From NCBI RefSeq assembly GCF_902459725.1, contig NZ_CABPSH010000001.1:62001-126000 (forward strand): 64,000 bases of DNA. Direction: 5' to 3'. A program made the translations under genes and the position numbers. This document shows, in pieces, positions 54,123-63,814 of this stretch. Numbering within the stretch: the stretch's first letter is position 1; each line of letters opens with the position of its first letter. This DNA comes from Pandoraea eparura. Lineage in GTDB: Bacteria; Pseudomonadota; Gammaproteobacteria; Burkholderiales; Burkholderiaceae. Below the pieces are notes generated by a model that saw nothing but the letters and a program-made list of their open reading frames with translations, did no database searches and had not been told where the DNA came from.

Positions 54123-55379
54123 TCAGCGCGACGCCGTGCTCTTCTTGAGCGCCCGGCACTGGCTTTGCGATGCCGGCAGGAACACCTGCTCGCCCGGAAG
54201 CACCTTTTGCAGGGTGTACAGATCCCACGGTCCTTTCGACTCCTTCGGCGACTTCACCTTGAAGTAGTAGTAGTCGTGGATCATGCGGCCATCGGCACGC
54301 AGCGTCGCGTTGCGCACCACGTCATCCTTAATGGGAAGCTCGTGCATTTTGCGCATGACGAGTGCCGGGTCCTTCGAGTCGGCGGCGACGACTGCCTTGA
54401 GATAGTGGTAGACGGACGAATACACGCCGGCGTGCGTGAGCGACGGCGGTCCCTTCTTGTACAGCTCCATGAAGCGCTTGCTGAAGCGGCGGGTACCGTC
54501 ATCCAGGTCCCAGTAGAAGCTCTCCGGGAACTGGAGGCCCTGTGCCTGCGCGAGCCCGATGCCCTTGATTTCGTAGACGGTCGGGAAAAACGCTGCTAGT
54601 TGTTTCTTCGCGCCGAGCTGGAACTCGCTGGCGGTCTTGATCGAATTGGCTGCGTCGGCGCCCGAGTTCGCGAACGCCACGACATCGGCCTTCGACTGCT
54701 GGGCCGCGATGATCTGCGAAGACATGTCGCTGGTGTTGAGCGGATGCTTGGACTCGCCGACTGTCTGTGCGCCGATCGCGTCGAGCTGCTTGCGCGCCTC
54801 TGCCGTAGCGGCAAGACCGTAGGCGTAATCGACCGTCACGAAGTACCAGCCCTGCTTGGGCTTGGCCAGCCCCTTGATCGCCGCCGCAGTCTGCGAGTAG
54901 GTATCCCACATCCACTGCACCGCGTACTCGGGCTGACAGTTCTCGTTGGTGATGCTGAGGGGACCGCCGACAAACAGGGCGATCTTCTTCTTTTGCACCG
55001 CCAGATTCTCCATGGCCAGCGCAACCGCCGAGTTGACCATGTCAGCGTAGGCGTCCACGTGTTCGACGTCTGCCCACTCACGCGCCTTGGAAAGCGCAAT
55101 ATCGGTCTTGTTCTGGTGATCCGCCGTGAGAAGCTGGATCTTCAGGCCCTTGCATTCCTTGGCGAGGCAGTCGTCGATGGCCAATTGCGCGGCAACGACC
55201 GAGCCTTGCCCGGAGAACTGCGAGAAGGCACCGCTCATGTCGGTGAGCAGGCCGATCTTGACGGTATTGCCCTCGATTCCCGCATGGGCGGCGCCCGATG
55301 CGATCATTGCCGCTGTGGCCGTCACCGTGGCGATGCACAGGCTGCTCAGGCGAAGTCTCCCGGTCAAATGCTTTTTCAT
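54123..55379 (-). CDS. periplasmic binding protein of branched-chain-amino-acid type (LivK-like)
   Basis: 418 residues from ATG 55379, GGAGG 9 nt upstream. Signal peptide ending GAAHA before GIEGNTVKIGLLTDMSG. Type-I periplasmic fold: FSGQGSVVAAQLAIDDCL, WGYFVTVDYAYGL-type strand GWYFVTVDYAYGLAATAEAR, GADAANSIKTASEF. Longer-ligand subgroup often paired with hydantoinase or urea/amide operons. Ligand unknown. Confidence 0.93.
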   Translation of the reverse strand: MKKHLTGRLRLSSLCIATVTATAAMIASGAAHAGIEGNTVKIGLLTDMSGAFSQFSGQGSVVAAQLAIDDCLAKECKGLKIQLLTADHQNKTDIALSKAREWADVEHVDAYADMVNSAVALAMENLAVQKKKIALFVGGPLSITNENCQPEYAVQWMWDTYSQTAAAIKGLAKPKQGWYFVTVDYAYGLAATAEARKQLDAIGAQTVGESKHPLNTSDMSSQIIAAQQSKADVVAFANSGADAANSIKTASEFQLGAKKQLAAFFPTVYEIKGIGLAQAQGLQFPESFYWDLDDGTRRFSKRFMELYKKGPPSLTHAGVYSSVYHYLKAVVAADSKDPALVMRKMHELPIKDDVVRNATLRADGRMIHDYYYFKVKSPKESKGPWDLYTLQKVLPGEQVFLPASQSQCRALKKSTASR

Positions 55380-55405
55380 TGTCATGCCCTCCATTGTGTG
55401 TGGAC

Positions 55406-57034
55406 TCACTGAGTGACCATACCGTCTTCGATATCGGCTTCGCGCAGCGCTCGCGGACGCTCGGCAGCATCGCCATAGCCGCCGCCACCGCCCATGTAGA
55501 CCTTGACGCGGTCGCCGCGATTGAGCGTGACCATTGATTTCGACGCAATGCGCTCTGTCACGCCGTTGCGTGTGAGTTCGCAGTAGCCCCGCTCACCGGC
55601 CCCGCCGCCGAACAGTCCCTGCGGTGCGTACCGGTGACGGTCAGCATAGATCGCAAAGACCACGCCGTCCTTGAGCACGCTGTACTCCCGGCTGAACCCC
55701 GCGCCGCCCCGATATTTCCCGCTACCGAACGAGTCGGGCTCCAGCGTGTAGCGTTCCAGGCGGAAGAAGTCGTATTCCATATCCAGCGCTTCGACCGGCG
55801 TATTGGCGCAGTTCGACAGCGGCGAGTCGACCGCATCGCAGCCATCGCCGTGTTGCGAGCCGCCGTAGCCGCCCCCGAAGATTTCCAGATAGACGCTGTA
55901 ACTTTCGTCACGCTGTAACGAGAAGCAGGCGGCGGTCAGCGTATCAAAGCCCGTCGCAATCACCTTCTCCGGTGCGACCGGTGCGAGCGCCCGCATGATG
56001 GCGTTATAGATCCGGTAGTTGGCCTCCAGCCGTGCGCGCACCGGCGAAGGCGGCGCCGGATTGAGGATCGAGCCGTACGGCGCGCTGATTCGTACCGCGC
56101 GCAGAATGCCGTCGTTGAAGGGAATATCCGGCGACGTCAGCACCGATTTGACGCATGTGACCGCCGCCGACACCGTGCAGGAGAATGGCGAGTTCAGGTT
56201 GCGCCGCACCTGCGGGCTGCTGCCGGTGAAGTCGATGTCGATGGCGTCCCCACGCACTTCGACCTTGACCTTGATGAGCAGCGGCTCGTCGGTCACACCG
56301 TCGTCGTCGATCACGTCTTCCCCGTAGTACACGCCGTCGGGCAGTTGCGTGATGGCAGCTCGGAATCGTCGTTCCGAGTAGTTCACCATTTCGGCCATTA
56401 CTTCGGTCACGGCGTCCGCGCCGTATTTGTCGCAAAGCTGGGCCACGCGCGCGGCGGCGATCGCGTTGGCGGCGAACATGGCATTCATGTCGCCGATGGT
56501 CAGATCCGGCACACGGATATTTGCCCGCACCAGTTGTTCAAGCGGTCCGCCGTTCCAGTCGCGGCTCTGCGACCACTTGGTCGGCGGCAGGCGCAAGCCT
56601 TCCTGATAAATGTCCGTGGCCCCAGGATCGAGGCCCGGCGCACCGCCGCCGAAGTCGATCTGATGGGCGACGCTCGCCGAAAATCCGATCAAGCGCTCGC
56701 CGTAGAAAATCGGGCAGAAGATGTAGACATCCGGAAGGTGTTGGCCGCCGGAGTACGGATCGTTGGTGATCATGAAATCGTCCGGCGTAATCGTCTCCAC
56801 GGGAAAACGCGCCAGACACTGCTTCAGCGTGATGCCGATCGGGCCGAGCTGGATCGGGATCAATTCGGCTTGTGCAACGATATCTCCTTGCAGGTTGCTG
56901 ATGGCGGCCGAGCCGTCGCTCGCTTCGCGCAGAATGGTCGAGTACGCGGAGCGGATCAGCTTCACGCCCATTTCGCGGGCGGCGGCCAGCACGCTCTGGC
57001 TGATGATGGCGTTGTCGAACGGATTGACAGGCAT
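55406..57034 (-). CDS. hyuB: hydantoinase B/oxoprolinase family protein
   Basis: 542 residues from ATG 57034, AAGGAGG 9 nt upstream; 2 bp after the HyuA stop. HyuB pattern: REMGVKLIRSAYSTILREASDGSAA, ITNDPYSGGQHLPDV, DFTGSSPQVRRNLNSPFSCT, GGGYGGSQHGDGCDAVDSPLSN, GGAGFSREYSVLKDG, GGGGGYGDAAERP. With HyuA it makes an ATP-dependent hydrolase of cyclic amides (N-methylhydantoin, hydantoins, 5-oxoproline). Confidence 0.93.
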   Translation of the reverse strand: MPVNPFDNAIISQSVLAAAREMGVKLIRSAYSTILREASDGSAAISNLQGDIVAQAELIPIQLGPIGITLKQCLARFPVETITPDDFMITNDPYSGGQHLPDVYIFCPIFYGERLIGFSASVAHQIDFGGGAPGLDPGATDIYQEGLRLPPTKWSQSRDWNGGPLEQLVRANIRVPDLTIGDMNAMFAANAIAAARVAQLCDKYGADAVTEVMAEMVNYSERRFRAAITQLPDGVYYGEDVIDDDGVTDEPLLIKVKVEVRGDAIDIDFTGSSPQVRRNLNSPFSCTVSAAVTCVKSVLTSPDIPFNDGILRAVRISAPYGSILNPAPPSPVRARLEANYRIYNAIMRALAPVAPEKVIATGFDTLTAACFSLQRDESYSVYLEIFGGGYGGSQHGDGCDAVDSPLSNCANTPVEALDMEYDFFRLERYTLEPDSFGSGKYRGGAGFSREYSVLKDGVVFAIYADRHRYAPQGLFGGGAGERGYCELTRNGVTERIASKSMVTLNRGDRVKVYMGGGGGYGDAAERPRALREADIEDGMVTQ

Positions 57035-57036
57035 CG

Positions 57037-59058
57037 TCAAACCTCCTTGGAGAGAATCAGGTTGGATTGCGTGTCCACGCTGGCCTGCCAGCCCGCCGGC
57101 ACGAGTACGGTGGTGGTGTAGTCCTCCAGCACCGCCGGGCCGCTCAACGCTGCGCCGTCCGCACCCAGCGCAGCGACCGTGCGACGGCGGCATGGCATCC
57201 AGTTTCGGCCGTCATACAGCGCAGGTTCGCCCGGCGCAGCGTCCAGACTGCCCGTGACGCTTGCCGTCGCGCTGACGTGCGGCGTGACGAGCGTGGCGCC
57301 GACGCGAAGCGCCACGACCTCGATCGGACGCCCCGTCTTGTCCGCATGGAAGTAGATACGCTCGTGTGCCTCGGTGAAGCCCTCGCTCAGCGAATTGCGC
57401 TCAAGTGCGGCAAGCGCCGCGGCGTCGAGTTCGAGCGGCACTTCGAAGGCCTGCCCCACGTAGCGCATTTCAAGCGTGAAGCTGAATTCCAGCGGCTGGT
57501 CGAACGCCATCCGCACGAACTGCGCTTGCAGATCGGCTTTCATCCCGGCGAAGCGCTCGCGCAACTGGTCGCAGGTGTCGTCTGCGACCTGCACGCGGTA
57601 CGTCTGCGTTTCGTACTTGATGAAATCGGACGCCAGCAGGCCGTGGGCCGACGTCACCCCGGGGTTCGGCGGCGCCACTACCGTGCCGATGCCGAGGTCT
57701 TCGGCAATCTGGGCGGCCTGCATCGGACCCGCACCGCCGAACGGCACGAGTACGTAGTCGCGTGGGTCCCGGCCTCGCTCGGTCGACACGAGCTGGATGG
57801 CGCGAACAATGTTGGCGTTGGCCAGGCGCACGGCATTGTGGGCAACAGCCTCGACCGACAGGCCAAAGTGCGCTGCCAGCCGGTCGAAGGCGCGATGCGC
57901 GGCGGCTACATCGAGGGCCATCTGACCGCCGAGAAACGCTTCGGCCCGCACCGTGCCGAGCACCACGTGAGCATCCGTAATGGTTGGTTCGGTGCCGCCG
58001 CGACCGTAACAGGCCGGCCCCGGTTGAGCGCCGGCGCTCTTCGGGCCGACACGCAACATGCCGCCGTTGTCGACCCAGATCAGGCTGCCACCGCCGGCGC
58101 CGACCGTGACGATGTCGAGGACAGGCGTACGCACGGGCAGGCCGTCGATCTCGGTTTCGGACGCGAGCGTAGGCTTGCTGTCCTGCACGAGACATACATC
58201 GGAGCTGGTGCCGCCCATGTCGAAGGTGATGACGTTGCGATAACCGGAGCGCACGACCTGGCGCACGGCGCCAACTACGCCGGCGGCCGGCCCCGAGAAC
58301 AGTGCGCTGATGGCGTTCTCTCGCATGGCGTCGGCAGGCAAACGGCCGCCGTTCGACTGCATCACGGAGAAGCGGCCGCGAAAACCCTCGCGCTCCAGCG
58401 CCTGCGTCAGTCGGCCCAGATAGCCGGCAATGACCGGCTGCACGAAGGCGGAGAGCGTGGCCGTGCTGGCGCGCTCGTATTCGCGGAACTCGCAAGCCAC
58501 CTGATGCGAGCAGGTTACCGTCACATTCGGCAGCGCGGCGCGAATCAGTTGGGCCAGACGCAGCTCGTGGGCCGGATTGCGATATGCATTGAGCAGGCAG
58601 ATGGCGACGGCGTCGTAGGCGCCCCGCTCCAGTTGCGGCAGCACTTCGCTGCGAAAGCGCGCTTCGTCGAGTGCCGTGTCGACGCTTCCGTCGGTCAGGA
58701 TTCGCTCTTTGGCTTCGAAGCAGGCGCGACGCTGCACCGGCGGCGATGGCTTCTTGTAGAACAGGTCGTAGATATGCTTTCGATCATGACGTTGCAGGAA
58801 CAGGATGTCGCGAAACCCCTGCGTCGCGACGAAGGCGACCTTGCCGCCTTTACGTTCGAGCACGGCATTGGTGGCGACGGTCGAACCGTGCGCGAAGTCC
58901 TCGATCGTGGCGAAATCGATGCCCGCCGTCCGAAGGGCGTCGAGCACCCCGATATCCGGCGAGGCCGGCGTGCTGGGTACCTTGATGACGCGAATCCGGC
59001 CATTGTCATGTGCGACCAGATCCGTGAACGTCCCCCCCACTTCAACTCCGACTTTCAT
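57037..59058 (-). CDS. hyuA: hydantoinase A/oxoprolinase family protein
   Basis: 673 residues from ATG 59058 (MKVGVEVGGTFTDLVAHDNG). Actin-like ATPase pattern: GVEVGGTFTDLV (phosphate 1), VITFDMGGTSSDVCLV (phosphate 2), VTVGAGGGSLIWVDNGGML, GPACYGRGGTEPTITDAHVVLG, VLVPFGGAGPMQA, PPNPGVTSAHGLLASD. First gene of the operon; 238 bp from the divergent IclR gene. Substrate among cyclic amides not decided. Confidence 0.93.
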   Translation of the reverse strand: MKVGVEVGGTFTDLVAHDNGRIRVIKVPSTPASPDIGVLDALRTAGIDFATIEDFAHGSTVATNAVLERKGGKVAFVATQGFRDILFLQRHDRKHIYDLFYKKPSPPVQRRACFEAKERILTDGSVDTALDEARFRSEVLPQLERGAYDAVAICLLNAYRNPAHELRLAQLIRAALPNVTVTCSHQVACEFREYERASTATLSAFVQPVIAGYLGRLTQALEREGFRGRFSVMQSNGGRLPADAMRENAISALFSGPAAGVVGAVRQVVRSGYRNVITFDMGGTSSDVCLVQDSKPTLASETEIDGLPVRTPVLDIVTVGAGGGSLIWVDNGGMLRVGPKSAGAQPGPACYGRGGTEPTITDAHVVLGTVRAEAFLGGQMALDVAAAHRAFDRLAAHFGLSVEAVAHNAVRLANANIVRAIQLVSTERGRDPRDYVLVPFGGAGPMQAAQIAEDLGIGTVVAPPNPGVTSAHGLLASDFIKYETQTYRVQVADDTCDQLRERFAGMKADLQAQFVRMAFDQPLEFSFTLEMRYVGQAFEVPLELDAAALAALERNSLSEGFTEAHERIYFHADKTGRPIEVVALRVGATLVTPHVSATASVTGSLDAAPGEPALYDGRNWMPCRRRTVAALGADGAALSGPAVLEDYTTTVLVPAGWQASVDTQSNLILSKEV

Positions 59059-59163
59059 TGGCGTTCCCTTCGTCCCGACCTCGGGACGGCTTTCGATGAT
59101 GAACAACGCCCCCGTCAATCGATACGGGAAGACGCCGACTCGATGGCCGCTAAAACACACATT

Positions 59164-59270
59164 GATAATCGATAATCGATATGCGATACAATCAATTCAT
59201 AAAGCGGTTGGTTTCAGTGTATTCACACACTAAGATTCGGTAAACGCCTATCAATAATCGATAAGCGATT
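59164..59270. promoter_or_regulatory. repeated ATCGATTAT-type operator sites between hyuA and iclR-type gene
   Basis: Repeats of the same core: ATAATCGATAATCGATATGCG (59165 onward) and TCAATAATCGATAAGCGATT (59251-59270). Each holds the palindrome ATCGAT inside AT-rich flanks, in an otherwise GC-rich genome. Placement between divergent genes fits an IclR-regulated promoter pair. Confidence 0.6.
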
Positions 59271-59296
59271 TATTTGTAACAAGAAGGAGCAGTGCA

Positions 59297-60070
59297 ATGG
59301 ACAAGGATTCACCGATGTTCAACCAGTCTGTAGACAAGGGATTGGCGATTCTGGCGGCGTTTGGCGCGCGCAATCGTCAGATGAGCCTCGCGCAAATCGC
59401 AGAGGCGGTCGGCATCACACGCAGCTCGGCACAGCGCATCGTGTTCACACTCGACACGCTGGGGTACGTGACTAAGGATCCGTACACGCGACGGTACGAG
59501 CTAGCCAACAAGGTGATGGAGATCGGCTGCAATTACGTTGCTGCGAACCCGCTGATCGAGAGCGCCAATCCGTTTCTCTCCGCGATGAACAGCACGTGCG
59601 ACGAAACCGTGGCGCTCACGGAGCCGTGCGGTACGAACATGGTCTACGTCGCATCGTTTACGAGTCGCAAGCCCATCGTCGCGCACATGGCGATCGGCAG
59701 CCGCATGCCGATGTATTGCACCTCGGCGGGCCGGGCCTATCTCGCCGGTTTACCCGATGAGGAAGCGCGCGCACTGCTGCGCGAATCGGAAATCAAGGCG
59801 CTCACCCCGGCGACGCTGCTCGACCCGGAGACGATCCTCACGCATGTTGTCGAAAGCCGCGCGCGCGGCTTCTCGATGAACTTCGAGGAGTACATGCTGG
59901 GGCACATGAATGTGGGCGCGCCTGTGTACAACAAGCACGGCCGAGCCATCGCCGCAGTACACGTCGTGGCCCCCAGCAGTCGCTGGACGCGTGACGACGT
60001 GACAGGCAAGTTGGGGGCAATGGTGCGCGAATGCGCGGGCGCCATCACGAACGCCGTACGCGCGCATTGA
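59297..60070 (+). CDS. IclR-family transcriptional regulator
   Basis: 257 residues; AAGGAG 7 nt before ATG 59297. N-terminal winged helix (FNQSVDKGLAILAAFGARNR, MSLAQIAEAVGITRSSAQRI) and IclR effector domain (ALTEPCGTNMVYVASF, MPMYCTSAGRAYLAGL, GFSMNFEEYMLGHMNVGAPVY). Divergent from the hyuAB-liv operon and very probably its regulator. Confidence 0.94.
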   Translation: MDKDSPMFNQSVDKGLAILAAFGARNRQMSLAQIAEAVGITRSSAQRIVFTLDTLGYVTKDPYTRRYELANKVMEIGCNYVAANPLIESANPFLSAMNSTCDETVALTEPCGTNMVYVASFTSRKPIVAHMAIGSRMPMYCTSAGRAYLAGLPDEEARALLRESEIKALTPATLLDPETILTHVVESRARGFSMNFEEYMLGHMNVGAPVYNKHGRAIAAVHVVAPSSRWTRDDVTGKLGAMVRECAGAITNAVRAH

Positions 60071-60377
60071 CCTGCGTGCGTGGCAGCATGACCGGGTGAC
60101 GACCGCGCCTTGCCGTTACCGCGTGCGCACGCCGTCGCGCAATCGCTGCCGGCGCAGACGCCCCGATCCGGCTCGTAAGCCCCGAGGCGCTTGGGTGGGC
60201 TGCCGCTTGTTCGTCGGTCAGCTCCGGAATCTGGATGCCGGTCGAGTGCAACTACTCTGGCGCTGCCGTAGGTTAGTCGCGAGAACTATGGTGTTGTCAA
60301 ATCCGCCTATTGGCGATCACGACGGCAACTCGTTGATTTATCTGGGTCTATAGTCGCATGGACAGTGGCGCCCTATG

Positions 60378-60510
60378 AGTGAAGCGATCTGGGCTGGTGG
60401 GTTGCTGTAGGTTATCAGATCGATTTCCTTAAAATTTCGCGCGACTGCAAAAAGGCCGCCGTAAGGCGCCACAGTTCTGCGACTGTGGCGACGAAGCTGA
60501 TTCGACTGAC
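60378..60510 (+). repeat. imperfect long repeat, copy B
   Basis: AGTGAAGCGATCTGGGCTGG onward matches 48523 closely for about 50 bp and again over GGCGCCACAGTTCTGCGACT. Together with copy A it brackets the hydantoinase-operon segment. The surrounding 60071-60937 is GC-rich, with open frames but no supported gene. Confidence 0.65.
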
Positions 60511-60937
60511 TTACCTGTCGAGTACCATGTCTTATCTCTTGGGGACCCCAGGCGCGGAATTCACATTTTTTCGCGTCCGCGAAAATCCAGTCGATTCGCG
60601 GGGCATCGCCCCGCACCCCACCGGGGGCCGCCCCGGACGCTCTGGGGCGGGGGCAAAAGCACCCTGCCCCAGAGCTGCTAGGCTGATCCGCCCCATCCAG
60701 CATCAAGGGTTCTCCTCGGACGGCCCGTGTCCTCGCCCTCGGCTGCGGGCCGCACCGGCCGACCAGGACCGCTGCGCGCCCGTGACACTGACTGCGGCTG
60801 GATTCTTGCCAGACAAACGATACGGCGCTTTTTTTGGGGTCTCCGAATTCCGCTGTTAGTTTGTCATTGCGCGGCGTATTTAAAGCTGCCTTATGCATAG
60901 TGTTAGCCGGAGCAGTAACGTGAGAATTTGGGCGGCT

Positions 60938-62356
60938 TTAGGCGACAGCCCGCACGAACACGCCGGCCGCCGCCAGAAGTTCCACAGCCTTCTCGACGGA
61001 GATGCGCAACGTCGTTGCGACGCTTTGGGCGTAGGCCGCCTCATTCGACATCCGGCGCCCTGGTTCTTGCCATGTATTCAAGAGTATCGTCGCCTCGCTG
61101 GGCGCAACATGCACGCCTGTCTTGCGAACGGCGGACCAGAACCGCGATGTATCGACATCGCCGCGTGCCCAGCAGTATCCGAGGGGGGCGGTCTTCGAGG
61201 CCCTGGCTTTGGCATCCGAGCTCGGCACTCGCGTCTCGTCACCGAGTACGTCCCAAAGGATTTCGAACTCCTGCCGCACGCACCGACGCAGATAGTCCGC
61301 TTGCTCGAGCGCGGAAAAATAATCCCAGACGGCGACGCGCACGGAGGTCGATTCCGACGAGGCGATGTCGTAACGCTCAATCAGCCAATCGGCGACCGCC
61401 TCGACGGTTATTCTTTGATTTGGGTTTCGCGCGCGCCGCCGGAGAATGTGCCTGCGAAACACATCGGCCTGCCATATGCGGGTAGACACCTTGATGGCAG
61501 AGCCCCCCCGCACATCATGCCCGAGGATGGCGGGCCAAGCCGTGACGGGCTTGCCCAGTTTTGTCACGAGGAACGCCAGCTTCTGGGCGGATGTGGCGGA
61601 CCGGAAACGGGCGTTGGCCATTTCAATCTTCACGAGGCGGTCCGTTATTGCGTCAGCGCGCGCGGCGTTGAGCGCAGCGTCAAGTCGACGTTCTTCCCGG
61701 TACACCTCGTCGAGCGAGGCGTATTCTGCGGCATCGCGCCGATTCCGCAAGGCTTCCAGCCGGGCCCTTGCCTCGGCCTCTCTTGGATAGAACAGCCAGC
61801 ACTTGCCCTCAGCTGCGTCAAGCACGAGTCGCCGGACTTCCGACGCCGTCACGTCGCGCGGCACGGCCGACAAGTCGATTTCCAGGGCCGGTGTTTGAAG
61901 TCGCTTCAGCGCCTCCAGTTTTGGACGGTCCGGCTCGTGCGTGACCGTCACCTCGACGAAAATGGTCTCGCCCTGGCAAACACCCCGAAAATCCGGCCGG
62001 ATGCCGTCGACCCAGACTTCCGCCTCACCCGCTACGTCCCAGCGGAGTGTATGCTCGACGCACAGCGTGATGTCTTCACCGCTCGGTTGCTCGTGCAACT
62101 GGCACACCAGCGCTGGCGCACGCAGGGTGTCGCTTTCAACCAGAATCTGCTTGGCAAGGATATGCAGCGCTGTCTCGAACGCCGTTGTGCAGGAAGCCTC
62201 GGCCTTGTGCGCGAAGTGCCAGACACGCGCGTCGCCCTGCTTTCGCGTCACGAGCTGTTTGCACTCGGCGCAGCGAAAGGTGCCCTCGACGGATGGCGGC
62301 ACATCGTGAATATCGACGATGCGCCCTTTCCCATCAAGTGCAAACGGAATCTTCAA
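60938..62356 (-). CDS. CoiA-like nuclease-domain protein
   Basis: 472 residues. N-terminal CoiA-like zinc motif (FRCAECKQLVTRKQGDARVW, HFAHK..SCTTAFETALHILAK), then a PD-(D/E)xK-like nuclease region (VDGIRPDFRGVCQGETIFVEVTVTH, acidic residues and conserved E-x-T). A long charged helical part follows (about 200-300) and a C-terminal region of unknown kind. Such proteins occur on integrative elements and defence loci as well as in competence. A long open frame on the opposite strand is its shadow. Confidence 0.7.
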   Translation of the reverse strand: MKIPFALDGKGRIVDIHDVPPSVEGTFRCAECKQLVTRKQGDARVWHFAHKAEASCTTAFETALHILAKQILVESDTLRAPALVCQLHEQPSGEDITLCVEHTLRWDVAGEAEVWVDGIRPDFRGVCQGETIFVEVTVTHEPDRPKLEALKRLQTPALEIDLSAVPRDVTASEVRRLVLDAAEGKCWLFYPREAEARARLEALRNRRDAAEYASLDEVYREERRLDAALNAARADAITDRLVKIEMANARFRSATSAQKLAFLVTKLGKPVTAWPAILGHDVRGGSAIKVSTRIWQADVFRRHILRRRARNPNQRITVEAVADWLIERYDIASSESTSVRVAVWDYFSALEQADYLRRCVRQEFEILWDVLGDETRVPSSDAKARASKTAPLGYCWARGDVDTSRFWSAVRKTGVHVAPSEATILLNTWQEPGRRMSNEAAYAQSVATTLRISVEKAVELLAAAGVFVRAVA

Positions 62357-63409
62357 TTGAGAATGAAAGCGAAAGTGTCGTGGATGACCATGGTAGCAGT
62401 ATCACGGAGACAAGCCCCCGGTGACGCGGCGAGCTCGGCGGTGAGACGGCAATCTTCCACAATGCTTTCCAACTTTTCACCCGTTGATTCCCAAGGCCGA
62501 GAGAGCGTTATCTAAAGGGCCAGAAAATCTCACGTTATGGGTCTTGCTACGCTGCGGGAATGGTCAATGCGGAGAGGGACATGCATTAGTTGGCGGTGTT
62601 CGTGACCTGCACCACGCGCGCCAAATTCTTTCAAGGCAGCGGAGAATGCCGACACCTACCAGCAAATATGGATGTTTTTTGGGGCAACCTTATCGCCCTT
62701 CCGTCAGGCTCGCCGGCTGTGTTGCGGACTTTGGGCTGGAGGCGGTGTCAAGGGCGGCACCGGAAGCCGCAGCGGAGCGCAGCCGCACGTGAGCACCGAA
62801 CGGATGAGGGTGTCAGCGTAGCGAACCCTTAATGCCGATGGAAGTCATACAGCCTAGCGGCAAGGGGCAGGTCTGAGCGTAGCGGTGCCCTGCTCTCGCC
62901 GCCTGTCGGGCAAGGTCCGAAGCGGGGGTGCAGCCCTAAGGGGGGCCAAGCCCGAATGGCGCGGATGGGGCGCATCTCTGCCTTGGCACATAGTCGGACG
63001 AGAAGATAGTCCCGCGGGCGTGAGCCGTTCGCAGCGCGGGAAATTTGGCGGCCGGATTTAGCAAGGCAGTTCACAAACATACTTTCAAGCTTGCGCCTTC
63101 CGATGCCCTCATTGCAATTCGCCAAGTATGCGTCATGGCCACCCAAAAAACGTAGCGATGACGCATTGTGACTCTGGTCAACCTAGGCAACGGAGCGGTT
63201 TTCCGCCGAGCCAAATGCCCTAACGACCAGATTTATAGACAAGAAGAGCTAACAGCACAACTAATAGGGAAAACGGGCAACCGCCCGCATGGCCAATTTA
63301 TGAAAGGGTTGAGGGCACTGCCGCGCCGCGTTTTCGGGAACGATGACATGCAACGTCGGGAATGATGACACTCATTATAGGGAGCGGTGTCACATGGATA
63401 AATGCGATT
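62357..63409. other. gene-poor stretch
   Basis: About 1.05 kb with only short unassignable frames on both strands (such as 62829-63146 minus). Composition is uneven: AT-rich near 62510-62640 and 63170-63300, GC-rich between. Likely decayed mobile DNA. Confidence 0.4.
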
Positions 63410-63597
63410 ATCCCCACGCCCGCCCTAGTCAGCGTCGCCACCTGGGTCCGAACTTCCTCGTCGAAGCAGTCGCTGATGCGCTTGTAGAACAACAATGCGA
63501 ACACGTAGCCACGGAATTCCGAGTGGTCGGCGTTGCCGCGCAAGACGCCGGCGGCCTTGTCGAGGTAGCTTTCAAGCTCGCCTCGGGTGGTAATGCC
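63410..63597 (-). pseudogene. hsdM: type I restriction-modification HsdM N-terminal fragment
   Basis: Frame on the minus strand: ITTRGELESYLDKAAGVLRG, NADHSEFRGYVFALLFYKRISDCFDEEV, the HsdM N-terminal helical domain (usual start MAITTRGELE...). It has lost its start codon to an IS3-type end at about 63597 and leaves the family after LTRAGV near 63410. Broken at both sides. Confidence 0.7.
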
Positions 63598-63628
63598 CCC
63601 CGTTTTCCACAGTCGGCAGAAGTAGAAA

Positions 63629-63814
63629 CTAAGCGGCCATGGCCAGCCGCTGCTTCGGGGTAAAACCGCCCAATGCCATATTTGGGCGCTCGTGATTGTA
63701 AGTCCACATCCAGTCGGCCGCTGCCTGCCGAACCTGCTCCAGGTCTTCCCACAGATATTGCGAGAGCCATTCGTATCGAGCGGTCCGATTGAACCGTTCG
63801 ATGTACGCGTTCCC
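63629..63814 (-). pseudogene. IS3-family transposase C-terminal fragment
   Basis: Minus-strand frame GNAYIERFNRTARYEWLSQY, LWEDLEQVRQAAADWMWTYN, HERPNMALGGFTPKQRLAMAA then stop 63629. This is the Glu-containing end of an IS3 OrfB. The upstream (right) side changes abruptly at 63814. Its left tip (from about 63597) is fused to the HsdM fragment. Confidence 0.8.

Noticed and set aside
60338-60898. 186-codon minus-strand frame
   Set aside because: Runs through the repeat copy B and GC-rich spacer with no recognisable pattern.
60893-62515. 540-codon open frame on the plus strand
   Set aside because: Antisense shadow of the CoiA-like gene; amino-acid content is unlike a real protein and it shows no family motif.
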